The notes: generated by a model not told the origin, from the letters alone. Counted from the stretch's first letter, positions 52,161 through 64,000 are shown. The stretch: DNA of 64,000 nucleotides from Antitrichia curtipendula (GCA_951230915.1 OX579639.1:7254001-7318000), one strand, 5' to 3'. Numbers and translations: made by a program.

Positions 52161-53771
52161 TCACGTTTGCTTCTGTTGCTGTTTCGCATTCCTGAGCTGC
52201 TGGAGCTCATCACGCAACTTAGCTGCGTCAATGAACCTCTCCTCCACAGCTGCAATGTACATGTCCCGGATTATAATGAACTCTTTGGCATCTTCACAAT
52301 CTCCGGAAAAGGGCTGGTCCATGTTAGTGATGACTTGTCCATTCTTTATGATGCTGGATGGGAGCTTCTCCGTTTCACTCACAATGCGGACACCATCTCC
52401 TAACGCCAAGTCCTTGTTGACCTGCAAAAGAAAAAAACACTCAGAAATCTATGAGCAACCTTGTCACCCACTCGTCCATGTCAAAGCATTCAACACCGAA
52501 AGAGAAGCTAGCGTATAAAACGGGTTTGTAGTAAAATCATACTGATAACAAAGGAGATCTCCTGATTCATGGAGTAAATTATTCTTTACGATACAGTCTA
52601 AAAGTTTCTGCAACACTCAAATTTCACTGAATTCTATTACGATAGAACTTGGCAGTCCCTTCCGTATCAAAACTTTCACACCAAAAGAGAAGATTCCACG
52701 AAACAAAGCTTTCAGTAAATTCAATCTGACCACAGGGAGATCTCGTAATTCATGACGCAAACTTTTCTCTACGATGTTGACTAAAAGTTTCCGAAACACT
52801 GAAATTTCAGTGGAATCTATTACGAGCAAACTTGTCACGCCTCCTCCATATCAAAACATTCCTAACCAAAAGACCAGATTGCATAAAACAAGGTTTTCAA
52901 TAACATCATTTTGACCATACGAAAATCTCCCCACAAATCACGGTGGAGATTTTCGTTGACGCGGTCAAATCTACTGAAAAAACTTGCTACATACATTTGA
53001 TAAAATCAATCGGAAGGTTGTCAGAAGAAAGTGTAGGTCATATACCTGAATGGGGATTTTGCACCTCACAGCAAGGTTAATAGCATCCGAGGGCCTCACA
53101 TCCAGACTAACAGTCGCCGCACTCTCATCCCCATCCTTCACCATATAAATCCTCGCAAAGTACGCCTCATTCACTCTCTTCGTCACGCGCACCACTTTCG
53201 CTGTGTACCCCGAAACCTCCAGCATCTTGCTCATCACTTGGTACACCGTCGGTCTCGCGATCTGCACATTCCTCACGGCCTCCAATAGCATCACACTCGG
53301 CAACTCCAGCACAATAATCGGCAGCAGCAAGTTTGATCCATCGTTCAACTGCAGCACGATGGCTGGCTGCGGCGCATACACGGGGAGCTTCCCTCCATCG
53401 CTCTTGTTGTGCACGCACTTGAGCACATTCCCATCACGCATCTTGATGACGAACCCATCAGGGCCACTCTTGACCTCCAGAGCTTCCACGATGGAAGAGT
53501 CCGCGTAGTCCTCGTCGTTCTCACTGAAATTCTCCGCCATGCTGCCGTTGTTGAACGACATGCTGGAGTTGCGGCGCGAGAAGGAGGAGCGAGGGGTGTT
53601 GGTGTTGATGGGTTTCAAGCTGCAGCGAGTGGCGCCGCCAAGAATGGTTGTGCGGAGAAGGGCATTGCGGGCGGAACCGAGAGAGGAGGCGTAGGGTGTG
53701 TGGCGGTGGTGGAAGCTCATGTGGGAGGCGTGGCTGTGGAGCAAGCTGATGGCTGCTGCAGGGGCGGCCAT
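52161..53771 (-). CDS. Bifunctional nuclease, BBD family (328 aa, 2 exons)
   Basis: Exons: 53771-53046 and 52421-52161, joined in phase 0 by GTATAT...TTTGCAG. A Ser/His-rich N terminus (1-85) precedes the conserved region from about residue 87 (EDYADSSIVEALEVKSG). The BFN domain (DUF151) core is VYAPQPAIVLQLNDG to LLLPIIVLE and RPSDAINLAVRCKIPI (about 131-241). A C-terminal UVR-like motif at about 292-322 (DMYIAAVEERFIDAAKLRDEL) matches Arabidopsis BBD1/BBD2 layout and length. Family members have RNase and DNase activity and have been linked to stress responses in plants. The start is the first ATG after a likely leader acceptor (CTGTGCAG at 53867); the upstream ATG at 53867 overlaps that acceptor, so it is rejected. 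Confidence 0.95.
52477..52930. repeat. About 2.5 tandem copies of a ~184-bp unit in the nuclease intron
   Basis: Units beginning near 52477, 52664 and 52847 share TATCAAAACWTTC, ACCAAAAGAGAAG, GGAGATCTC and CTAAAAGTTTC blocks. They fill most of intron 1; only the first 115 bases of the intron on the exon-1 side are outside. A short hairpin, GAAAATCTCC with its inverse, follows at 52921-52957. Confidence 0.75.
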
Positions 53772-53867
53772 GGTTGAGCTACGACCGAATTCTGATGAAT
53801 GGGTGGCGATGGGGAGAGGATGGGATGGGGTGATGGCTGTGCTAGTTAGTGCATACCTGCACAGCAT

Positions 53868-55090
53868 ATAAATTATTTAGCGTCTCAGATTAAGGTAGTC
53901 ACCAAAAATCTAGTCATCACAATGTGTGCTGCCTCGCCACACATACACGCAGTACTCAGAAAGGCCGACTGTCAAAAAACAAGCCAAAGCTCCAAAAGAA
54001 GCACTTCAGCACCAGATCGTCACAAAATTTGACACAATTTAAAAGGGAAGAAAAGGGAAGACTCGTAGATCCACCCAAGAAACGACACTGAAAGAGCCCC
54101 ACCAGCAAAGTTCAACGCACAAAATTCCAACGCACATGAGCATGAAAATCTCACAGCAAACCACTCTTGAGCCGACAATTACAACAAGATCTTGCGAATA
54201 ATCTCACATCAGCTCAACCCCGAAAAACCATCCATCACAATGCGCTACCCCCGAAAAACGCCCGCCACCCATCCAAACACGACTCAAGAGCACTCACTCA
54301 CTCCTCTCAAAACCCAAGCCAAATCCGCAGCTCACCAACAGATCGCCACCACAATTTCACACAATTCCATACAAATTGCACACCAATTGCAAGAGAAAAC
54401 AAAATACAAACTCATAGATCCACCATGCCGACACCACAAACCGAGACTCACCCCCAAACTCACTCCACAGCAGCAAGCACGCAAACCACCTGAAATCCTC
54501 AAACCCAAAAGTCACAATTCAACCAACCTCACGCAAAAATACGTCAAAACAGCGAAGTACCTTCCCACACAAGCTTTCGAAAGCTCCGAAACAGAGCAAA
54601 TGCGTGCTGTCTACGTTACGTTAGCCCCGTTGCGCGAGCTCCCAGCGCAGACTCCTCCGTCCCTGAGAGTGTCAATTTGCGTATCGAACAGCAAATTGGA
54701 CAAACTGGTGGAGCGAATTGGAGGGACGTTGTTGGTGGATCGTATTGTGGGTGTGATCTGATCGGAAAAGGAAAGAAAAGAAAAGGCTGGGGAATCATCC
54801 GACCCACTTGCTGGCTTTGGGACCCCGCCAGAGAGTAGTGGACGGAGCGAAGGGATGGCGTGTGCGTCTACGCAACAGTCGCTTTGGTTTTGCCTGGAGT
54901 CCGCTGCTCTTCCTTCCTTGCCTTTCCTGACTGCACAGGCGGGCACTTTTCTCCACCGAAAAGAGAAAGAAATTCCCGAGCGATAGAAAGAAATGGAAGC
55001 GAAAGAAAAGGGAGCCGGAAAAAGGCTCCGAGGAAGATTCAATCCCCTAAGAGCCCGTTTCGATTGGGCGCTGGAGGGGTCCACACTCCA
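53868..55090 (-). promoter_or_regulatory. Leader intron and promoter region of the nuclease gene
   Basis: From the CTGTGCAG acceptor at 53867 up to about 54600 the sequence looks like a leader intron; 54600-55090 is GC-rich and may be the first noncoding exon and promoter. The 157-codon frame at 54611-55084 is Ser-rich and unrecognised; it could be leader read-through. Confidence 0.4.
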
Positions 55091-55130
55091 GCTCTACAAA
55101 AGTTGAAAACATACCTGGACCTTCCGGATC

Positions 55131-55390
55131 AGATTTTTTCATTTTTTTATGAACTGTCAAAGTGGTGATATAAAATGTTATAGTGGTGCTCCAAATTTCA
55201 ACATCCATTCATATATTGAATAGAAAATATCACACTAACACATATTACATGTCCATAATTCACTTTTCATCCACAATCTAGCAATTTCATCCAAGATTTC
55301 TTTTTTATTCAAATTTTTTTGACAAAAAACTTTGTACAGTTGTTGCCACATTTTAGCCAAATTAATTATTATTGGTGCAATTTGGCACTA
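55131..55390. repeat. Dispersed repeat, copy 2 (uninterrupted)
   Basis: Collinear with 7094-7657 but without the 292-bp insertion found there. Confidence 0.7.
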
Positions 55391-56064
55391 GAAAGCCCCC
55401 CAAAGAAAGTCATTTTCCAAACCCTAGACCGGGAGTTTGCTTTCAAACTGTACTTCACATCAAGATTTTAAGTGTTTTTTCTTCTCTCTACCCTTAGTCA
55501 ACCTGGATGGGCCTCTACTTCTAGTTACTAATCGAAACGAGCTCTTAGTGAAAGTTAAATTTGGCCTAAATTAAGTCATTTTTGTAAAACAATATTACAT
55601 GTCATCTTGTGAATGGTGTAAGGTAATGTGGATCCCTAAGAGTTTAATGTGGAAATTCAATTTCGGCACCTAAGTGCCAAATCAAACCTTTTAATGTATG
55701 GTACTTGGTTTTTTGGTGTTTCTTTTTGGAAGTGCAACATGCACTAGGGCAATAGATGCATGTAAAATGAAAATGGATAGAGTCTTTCATGGGTGTATGT
55801 CTCATGGAATTCGATAGAACTCACATAACTCATGGAAGATAATGTGAAGAAATTTGTGTAGCTACCTTACTCGACAAATAAAATGGAATTGAGCCTCATG
55901 TAATGTAGCTTCTAGTTTTTTCTAGAGGGATTTGGAGATTTCACCCATTTGTTTTATCCATTGCTTTATCCATTAGTTTCAATGTTAATTCTTTGAGAGG
56001 GTTGTCATTATATACAACATAGTGGCACATTGGAAGTAAATGTCTTCATGTTGAGTGTCAAAGT
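55391..56064. other. Spacer, no gene seen
   Basis: Nothing recognised between the repeat and the CACTA element. Confidence 0.4.
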
Positions 56065-56384
56065 TTTCACTACAACAAAACCAGTGTTTTATGACTGCAA
56101 AATACGACTGCGATGAGTCGTAAAATCAAAAAATATGACTGGCCGCAGAAATTACTGTAGATGACTGCAATATGACTGACATGAGTCATTACCGACGAGT
56201 CGCTTCGGACATCAGTCATATTGGCAGTCATATTTTTTGGGAGGTATAATTATCCATAATTAGCCGTATTTTGCCAACAAGGCGTATATTTTGACTATCT
56301 TTGAGGGCTTGACTTTTTATTGAGTTGCCCGAGCAAACAAAAATAAATCCTATGTGGCATGTGACTCCACGTAGTCAATTTTTT

Positions 56385-56660
56385 TGGATGACATGGAATA
56401 TGACTGCGGTCAGTCATATTTTGGCTGACGTGGAATATGACTACGGTGAGTCATATTTTGGCTCATGTGGCATATGATTGCGGTCAGTCATATTTTGGCT
56501 AATGTGGCATATGACTTTGTACAGTCATATTTTTTGTAGATGTGGAATATGACTCTTGTTAGTCATATTTTTGAATGATGTGGAATATGACTCTTGTGAG
56601 TCATATTTTATTAATGTGAAATATGACTCTTATGAGTCATATTTTGGTTAATGTGGTACT
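56385..56660. repeat. CACTA subterminal repeat array
   Basis: About eight units of GTGGAATATGACTN..GTCAGTCATATTTT type with diverging spacers (GACTGCGGTCAGTC, GACTCTTGTGAGTC). Each unit is itself a short palindrome around AGTC. Confidence 0.8.
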
Positions 56661-57579
56661 TCATGTGGATGTCATTGGTAGTTTATGACTAATTGCAGTC
56701 ATATTTTGGAAAATACAAAGTCATATATTGGAAAAGACTCCATGTAGTTAAAAATGAATACGTATGATTTTAAAGATATACAAGAGATAATCATATTGGA
56801 AAGAAAGAATGTAAGAAGGAAAGCAACTCTCATCATTAACATTTATTAATCACCAATACAAAACATATATACTACAATGAATCATTCACAAAATTCAAAA
56901 AGGCCTATATTCCTTACAATAATGTGAAGATGGCTCTATTGGGTTGCAAGTAGCCTCCATTGACTTTGTTTCAACTTTTGGTGCCTGCATAAACAATTAA
57001 AGAAATGGGAGGTTAATTTTTAGTGAATGAAAAACAAAGCTCAACCTTCAAAGGCTTACAACAATACAAAATATGTAGCTCAAGTTTAGGGTAGGAAAAA
57101 TAAGAATGATGATGGAAAAAACAAGAAGAAGAAACAGACAAATACTAAGAGATAACAATAAGCAAGAGTTAAGATGCAACAAGAAACAAGAAGCAACAAC
57201 TAAGACACAATAGGAAACAAGAAGCAACAACTAGGATACAACAAGAAACAACAAACAACAACTAGGACACAACAAGAAACAAGAAACAACAAGCAACAAC
57301 TAAGACACAACAAAAAACAAGAGTTAAGATCCAACAAAAAGAAACAAGAAGTAAGAATTAAAAAACAACAAGAAGAAACAAAAAAAAAACTAAGAAGAAG
57401 ATAAGAGTTAAAATAGTAGAGAAAGAATGAGTTTAGATGCAATAACAAGAAACAAGAAGCATGATTAGAACTAAGAAGTAACAAGAAAGAAGAGATAAGA
57501 TGCAACAAAAGACAACAACTAAGAAACAATAACAAGTATGAGCTAAGAGACAATAAAAGGCAAGGAAGAAGGGTCAAAA

Positions 57580-57810
57580 GAAGTGGCGGCTAGGGTTTTA
57601 AGATCCTAAAAAGTGGCGGCTAGGGTTTCAAAACCCTAAAAAAGTGGCGGCTAGGGTTTCAAAACCCTAAAAAGTGACGGCTAAGGTTTCAAAACCCTAA
57701 AAAAGTGGCGGCTAGGGTTTCAAAATCCTTAAAAGTGACGGCTAGGGTTTCAAAACCCTAAAAAAGTGGTGACTAGGTTTCAAAATCCTAAAAAATAGGT
57801 GAGTAGGATT
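57580..57810. repeat. Tandem array of telomere-box palindromes
   Basis: About seven units of roughly 30-33 bp. Each holds GGCGGCTAGGGTTTCAAAAC followed by CCTAAAAA, that is TAGGGTTT and AAACCCTA facing each other across two bases. Units near 57780 are degraded. Confidence 0.85.
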
Positions 57811-58154
57811 TTAAAATCTTAAACAATGGTTTTTCTAATTTTTTTTTTAATTGCCCGTATTTTTCTTGGGTTGCCCAAAACAAAAAAATGTCACTACTAT
57901 GGAAATATGACTGACAATATGACTCAACGTTCCCCAAACATGTTCCCTACGTTCCTTATGAAGTACTTTGGTGTTCCTAATGGTCGTATAGTGTATACTT
58001 ATGAAGTAGAAGGCCCAAAAATGACTGACAGTCATATTTTGCAGTCATATTTTTCCTCAATGTGTTGGCCTTCAAGAATATGACTGCAACTAGTTGTCAG
58101 TCATCCTCAGTCATATTTTTGCAGTCATAAAATATCCATTTTCTTGTAGTGTTT

Positions 58155-59823
58155 AGTTTTGAAATAGTCAACATCAAACAAGCTTCAATCATTGTCTCAC
58201 ATCTCACAAGACATCTCAAAGTGATATTATTAGATAATCATATTAATGACTCAATTGAATTGAAATAGGATAAGAAAAGTCAAAGATAATTTCAGAAATA
58301 ATCCTTTTCTAATGTCTATAATGAAAATCTATATGTTTATGCTTTTCACTACTACTAGTGTATCTTTTATTTCCTTAATATACTAGATTAATAGATAGAA
58401 AATTGAAATGCCCTCTAATTTGCTATTCTGTTACAAAATAATTGAGTTTTATTTTTAAATATAAAATAGATAACCCTCCAAAATATATACAATGATCAAA
58501 GTGACATCAATGGGCTATTCTACATTGCATTGCAACCTTTCTAGGATTTACCTATATTGCATATCTAATTGTTTATTTTACAATTTCTACAACATCTTGT
58601 AGCAATAGGGAAAGGGAGAGCACATATGCTCTTCATATAAGGTAGGAAGTCAACTGTGGATTCTTTGGGTATTGAGCATAGAAAGTTATAAATAGTAAAT
58701 TTACAAAAAAATTTAGCAAAAAAACGACAAATTAAATAGAGAGTAGTTTATATGTATTTTGGTCAATTCATTTTTGAAAAGGAAGAAGATACATTTGATA
58801 GGGAGTCTAAACAAAATCACATCACTCTTCATAGTGGATCCTAAGGGGGGACTATTCTTGTTCTTTTTAGATGGAAGAATGCAATTGTGGGTGCCCCGTG
58901 CAAGAGGTCTAATCCTATTTTGGGCTCTGATTTGGTCTTGGAATTCTAGGGACCAATCACAACCTTTGCATACTTGAATGCAATTGCCATATACACACTT
59001 AATTTTGGGATGCTAATGTGCCTCTTTTAATTCCTTATATGATTCCAATAACAATTCAAAAGTGTCCCTTTACTATGTGGGATTTTGAAAGAATCTTTTG
59101 CCATGTGGAGAAGCATGATAGTATTCATTGCTTTTGTGAAATTGTGACTTTTTAACTCAATTCCAAAACTTTAAACTCCAATTTCATAGTGTGTGCAATT
59201 TTTATTACATTAAGATGACAAGAGAACAAAATTAGAACCTATAATGAAAATCTGAATTGGATTGGGATGAGTGGGTTCCATAATAAATTTGCTTATCTTA
59301 AAGCTTAGATAACATAGTAGTACTATATATTATCCACTAGAAAGTAAGGTAATCCCTGGGCATCATTCACATATGTAACAAGATGATTTTACCTTGTAAT
59401 TCAAATTAGGTAGTTGATTCATACATGATACTGATTTGGAATTAAAAAGTCCAAATATTTGGGAAAACATTGACCAAAAAATAAGGATCAAATGTGAAAT
59501 GCAGAAATGCAATTTGGAAGAGCATATCAATGGAGATGTTGTACAAGTTATGTGCAAGCATGCTACTATGCATGCCAGCTGTAATTGATGCCAACGAAGG
59601 GTAGCACAAGGTGGTAGTAGTAGTTATTGATTAATCCAATTTAATTACAAGCTATAAATGATTGTAAAAGTTTTTGTATATTGCTAGGAAGATGCTTCTA
59701 TACGTATAGAACTATCTACATTAAAGAAAATTTTGAGGGCCACAATATTAGGCTCTTTTGCTTAGACATTGAAACGCCTTATAACAAAATTTTACTTGTA
59801 TTCATGAAGTGTTGAATGCTTGT
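58155..59823. other. AT-rich spacer, no gene seen
   Basis: Open frames at 58759-58977 and 59363-59557 are not recognised. Confidence 0.45.
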
Positions 59824-60052
59824 TTAACCCTTAAACATCGAGGTGGATGTTTTGCGGCCAATGAATGACAAGAGAATTTCCTATATAGGACAAAAGTGCA
59901 ACTATTCATCCTCCAAATCTTGTGGGAAAAGAAAAGATCATCTATAGTAGCTTGACTTCCAGTGAGTGCTTTTGTATTATTTTAATCCAACAATTCACAC
60001 GGTGTCAAAATAGATGATTTCCACATTTATAAGCCCGTCATTTAAGGGTTAA
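59824..60052 (+). mobile_element. TTAA-flanked MITE family B, copy 4 (best-preserved)
   Basis: TTAA at 59824-59827 and 60049-60052. Ends CCCTTAAACATCG and, reverse-complemented, CCCTTAAATGACGGGC give a clear inverted repeat. 221 bp between the TTAAs. Confidence 0.85.
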
Positions 60053-61576
60053 GGAGCACGCAATACAATGGAAAAACATTCCCAATCGAAAGTGACGATG
60101 ACAACCTCCAAGGGACGATGGCAAGTGTACTAGTGTAGTAGGCACAGAATTGGACCAATTTGACACCAAGAACGATTGATGGCCTTGGTCTTGCCATAAT
60201 CAATGCATAGTGGCACATTCAAATCAGTTGGTTCCATAGATTATGAATGCCATTTGAGGCAGCCACGTGGAGTGTATCATATGCCACTTCAAAGTAGGGT
60301 CATGAGTGAAAAGTACCATAATGCAAAGTTTATGAGATGAGTCCCCATTCTCACCCCCATTCTGTATCTAATGTTTATGTTAAAAAAATTCTAACCCTGA
60401 TGTGTACTGTAGGACATGCAGGACATCCCTCCCCAGCAGTGGGAAACGTGCTCACTTGTAGGCCTACTGCTCCCATTTTTCAGCTTGGCTTCAGTTAATA
60501 ACGTAACAGGTCCAGAAATCGCCCACCTAAGAGCTGAAACTAAATTTTGGGAAGGCAAAACTTCTTGAAATATTTTTCAGTAAATTTCCTTGAAAGAGAA
60601 GTGGATTTGGCATCTAACCAAAGTTGTTTCATATTTTTTGGAGCTTTTTGAAATTAGTTATGAAATTTTGAAGTTGAATTGACATAGGACTCTAAAATTG
60701 TCCACCCTCAAAATGTACACTATTTGTACATCAATGAAGGCAATGAAAAAACAACATATACAAATCGTGTACATTTTACAGGTGGGCGGTTCTTAATGCC
60801 CGAACTATTCTCGAGCTTGTTACCTTATCCACAGAAAAATTCCAAACAGACATAACTTAGATTTAGCTTATCAGTCGGTTGCTGGTACTGTATGATACCG
60901 GTACAACGTGATAACTCCAACATTGTAGGTCCTCCATTGGGGCTCACACGGCAGTGAGGCGTGCACACAAAGGGATTGCATTATTTTATTTTATTAATCA
61001 AAACAACACTGAAATAAGGTCGACCAGCCCAATTCCGTCCGGTGTCCAATTCAGTTGGCCCCTACTTTTGGCCCCAATTCCATCCGTTCAAACATTCAAA
61101 TCTGTCCAGAAAATATTCTAGTTTTTTATTAACAAAATTAGTGTATTAATGTCAAAATGGGTACTTGTCAATCTTTGATTGGTGGGAACTTAAGTGCCAA
61201 TAGATACATGGAAAGGTGGTTATTGATTGTTTATGGTACATTTATGGCTTCATTCTATACACGGTTTTGTAATTTCAGGGCAACCCAATTCACAAATTTT
61301 TTATTTTTATTTTTATTGTGAATTTTCTTGTGAAATTATAATTCCACTTGCTTTTGATCCTAGAAACAAGCGCACACCTTTGAAAAATATGTGCCCCTCT
61401 TGGAATTGGCCCTAAGATATTTAAATTCCAAATCAAGGTAGTAATAAGCTTGTCTACCTTAATCCCTATCATCATCATCATCATCATCACATGCATATTC
61501 AACAATTACAGTTAATATGTATAAAGCTACAGGTACATGTTAAGGCTTCATTTACTTTCAGTCTTTCAGACCATTT
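60053..61576. other. Spacer with a hairpin and a microsatellite
   Basis: An inverted repeat of about 28 bases with mismatches lies at 60698-60790 (CCACCCTCAAAATGTACAC against its inverse). An ATC microsatellite lies at about 61467-61488. No gene recognised. Confidence 0.5.
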
Positions 61577-61810
61577 TTAACCTTGTAAAGTACGAATTGG
61601 TCAATATGGAAATCATTCTTTTTGGTACAATGTGAATCATTTACTTAAAAAACAAACTAAAATGGCATTCATTGGAGGTCAAACTATTGTGCAAGACCTC
61701 CCCTTTTTGCACAAAATTCCAAGGATGAATATCTAGATTTTTGCCTTATATAGAAATATTCTTTGCCACCTATTGGACACTTAGTATTTGCAACAACTTT
61801 ATAGGATTAA
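61577..61810 (-). mobile_element. TTAA-flanked MITE family B, divergent copy
   Basis: TTAA at 61577-61580 and 61807-61810. The core (GCATTCATTGGAGGTCAAAC and AAATTCCAAGGATGAATA) matches copy 1 at 1562-1764. Confidence 0.65.
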
Positions 61811-63144
61811 CCTTCTCCTTCTTATCTAAATACACTTTTCAAAATACCCTCAATTTTGAATGATCTTCTCTCATTTTTGTCTAGATCTTGAACAAATGAC
61901 AATTGAATTATGTTAAGCAGGTAGGAGGTTCGTAAAGCACTTAGGCTCTAAAAGCATCCTCCAACATATAGGTACATTTAGCTTTCTCATTGTATTGGCA
62001 AAGTACAAATTGTGTACAAAGTAACCATTGCGTTTCAACTTCAAAATTCATAACTAATTCCATGAAGCTCCAAGAAGTGTGGAATGACTAAGTTAGATGC
62101 CAATTTGTTTTTCAAAGGAAGTCTACGGTAAGTTGTAAACTCATGTGAAATAAAAAATCATCCAAATGATAAAATTTCTTGCTTTGAAAAAAATGTTCTC
62201 ACTAGAATGTGCCCACATCAAAACACTCAACCATATGGATATCATATGAATACAATATGAAGAAATAATATTTGTCTTATAGTTTTAATCCCTAAGCGCT
62301 CAATCATCCCTTGAATGAATAATGGTTGTTAAAAAAGTACAATTCATCTAATTTACCCTAGAAGGATGGGCCTATGGCTACTTTTTCAAACCTTGAAGTT
62401 CCTCTTTTTGTATACTTTTGTTTTGTTCCTATATATAAAAAAAAATTAAATTGATTATTTTTTAGAGATGTAATTACATGACTTTAACAAGTTGTAAATT
62501 TTTCAGATTTTTTTGTGAAATTTTGAAATTATTATGAATTTTAGAATAGAAAGTGAAAAAAAACTTGTATCAAATACAAAATATACTTTAGAAAATATAA
62601 TTTTTTTGTAGGTGTATATTACAAAGTAGAACACCATGGTGTAAATGTTTTCATCATGTTATTTTAAAATTAGAAAATCAGCATTTCATAATAATAAGTT
62701 CAAAGTTCAAATTGCAACAAAATATTCAAGCTTAAGGATTTTTCAAAATTTTCAAATGAACTAGAAATTAAAGTTGAAAGGCTTTATTTCACTAATTGAT
62801 CTCAAATTAGAAAAAGATCACCTTTGGAGCTTAAATTCATATTCAAAACACAGAGCACAAATTGTCAAGTGATTTCACTATTACATCTATGAAATCAAGC
62901 AATTCCACCATTTTTTCTTATTTAGGTTTCTAAGAAGTAATTTGACCCCTTGCATGCATGAGGTGCTCCATGAAGTGTTCTTTGAACCTTGTGTCAATGT
63001 CAACAATCCCTAAAGCAAATAATGGTTGAAATCATGATTTCCATTCATTCAAAGGACATTTTGTATTCTTCCAAACCTTAGTTCTAAGATTTATATTCAT
63101 AACAATAACTTTGAAAAAATTCATGTAATATCCATACCTTTAGT
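61811..63144. other. AT-rich spacer, no gene seen
   Basis: A TTAATCCCTAAGCGC string near 62286 resembles a TTAA-element left end, but no partner end was found. Confidence 0.4.
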
Positions 63145-63290
63145 TACAGGTTGTTTGTTTTGTTTTGTTTGTTACGTTGAAATCTCCGGGATCATACATG
63201 CCACCATCACATTCTTGGTACCATCAAAAAGCTCTATGCAAGGAGGGGTGTACATGCTTTGCTTTGTAATGTTTTGACCTAAGGTAGGAG
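63145..63290 (-). repeat. Repeat family D copy, reverse orientation
   Basis: GTTTGTTTTG tail, then GGTACCATCAAAAAGCTC and a GTACATGCTTTGCTTTG block, as in the copy at 50405-50545. Confidence 0.6.
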
Positions 63291-64000
63291 GCTTTGAAAG
63301 CAAACATCTCATGGCTGGTCTGCCTTTTTCATGTGGTTTCTTGGATGGAACTATTTTAGTTCATTTTTTAGACTAAGAAAAATAGATTTTGATTGTAACA
63401 CAAGTTGCTTCATATTTTTGAAGCATTTTTGAATTACTTATGAATTTTCAAACGTGATGAGTCGTAGGTCCCTATTTATGACCCTGGGTCATCCATAAAC
63501 CGTTCACATGCAGTTTCTAGAGAGAAATGGGGAAAACAAAGAGAATGATTGTGTAGTATATCTAGTTTTTCTTTACTTTAACAAATTGTCTTTTGCAGTG
63601 GGAAAACAACTTAGATCACAGCTAGTTCCTCTAATGGTGAGTGAACATGAAAATAATTTGTTTAGGGATCCAAAATGATGTGAGTAGCTCAAGATCTGAA
63701 AGGTGACAATTTATTTAGGTGACTCTAGGAGACTAATAGTCGTCACTGTAGATATAAGGAGAATTTTTCCTTTCTTTCTCTCTCTTCCTTTTGGGCCCTC
63801 TTTGGATTTGGTGTGTGTATGTGTTTGTAGTTTAGGATTTTATGTGTACTTGTTTGAGAATATTTTTTCTGAGTAATAATAAGCTTTAAGCGTATACTTT
63901 TAATTGTGTGTGTAAGTCCTAGAGATTGGACATCTTTGTGTGTGTATTATTAAAATCCTAGCAATTGGATAATGTAAGAAATTGTGAGTACCTAAAGATT
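63291..64000. other. Spacer to window end, no gene seen
   Basis: A CT-rich then GT-rich stretch at 63765-63830 could be a promoter or repeat edge; nothing firm. Confidence 0.35.

Larger units (their letters stand above)
56068..58151. mobile_element. Non-autonomous CACTA (En/Spm) element, 2.1 kb
   Basis: Starts CACTACAACAAAACC and ends with the inverse of CACTACAAGAAAATGG. It is flanked by TTT at 56065-56067 and 58152-58154. Subterminal DNA at both ends is packed with TATGACTGC and AGTCATATTTT units in both orientations, the usual transposase-binding arrays. The interior holds a purine-rich AACAAGAAGCAACAAC-like tract (57110-57560) and a tandem array (57580-57810). No transposase frame; the Leu-rich 125-codon minus frame at 57200-57577 is an artefact of the purine tract. 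Confidence 0.9.

Noticed and set aside
54611..55084. 157-codon Ser-rich minus-strand frame upstream of the nuclease gene
   Set aside because: Looks like a GC-rich leader exon or promoter read-through; no homology recognised and an acceptor just before the nuclease ATG suggests a noncoding first exon.
57200..57577. 125-codon Leu/Ser/Cys-rich hydrophobic minus-strand frame
   Set aside because: It is the reverse reading of a purine-rich AACAAGAAGC-like tract inside a CACTA element; low complexity, no domain.
57580..57810. CRISPR-like array of regular repeats
   Set aside because: Repeats are contiguous with no unique spacers, and the context is a plant CACTA transposon.
61290..61505. Frame with a run of Met residues
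   Set aside because: Produced by an ATC microsatellite read on the minus strand.

Overview
This is an AT-rich nuclear window from a land plant. Five intron-containing genes, all on the minus strand, sit in short GC-richer islands, and the rest is repeat-rich spacer. Plant signs are a bifunctional nuclease with BFN plus UVR domains (BBD type), a DDX3/Ded1-type DEAD-box helicase with an RGG tail, a GST-fold protein, a plant-type 2H-phosphoesterase-like membrane protein, TTTAGGG-type telomere boxes and GT-AG introns of 100-800 bp. The compact introns and protein style suggest a non-seed plant, perhaps a bryophyte; this is inference and no species is claimed.

Genes (joins built by reading splice sites and codon phase): 2626-3392 small 114-aa protein of unknown function; 18574-21818 DEAD-box RNA helicase, 638 aa; 26580-30646 conserved membrane-anchored protein, 318 aa, 11 exons; 35500-37257 GST-fold protein, 287 aa; 52161-53771 bifunctional nuclease, 328 aa. 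They serve different jobs (RNA metabolism, redox or detoxification, defence-related nuclease) and show no sign of forming one pathway or cluster.

Repeats by region. 1-7.5 kb: TTAA-flanked elements, an AGYGGTAGTC MITE family and a fold-back. 7.9-15.2 kb: a tandem duplication of about 3.5 kb whose two copies were separately hit by several TTAA-targeting elements. Comparing the copies gives an empty site next to a filled site, and one element is nested in another at its TTAA. 15-18 kb and 22.8-26.5 kb: gene-poor AT-rich DNA, with one 728-bp element that has 30-bp perfect terminal repeats and a 4-bp target duplication. 38.6-39.9 kb: a composite MITE with a 94-bp perfect palindrome. 41-44 kb: a decayed PIF/Harbinger element with remnants of both its trihelix-like protein and its transposase. 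47.4 kb and 56.1-58.2 kb: two CACTA elements with exact 3-bp target duplications; the larger carries arrays of telomere-box palindromes.

The main unusual item is a set of non-autonomous elements with TTAA target duplications and CCCCTAAA-type ends. These are the hallmarks of piggyBac (or a Sola-type) transposition, which is not typical of plants. No transposase for them lies in the window.
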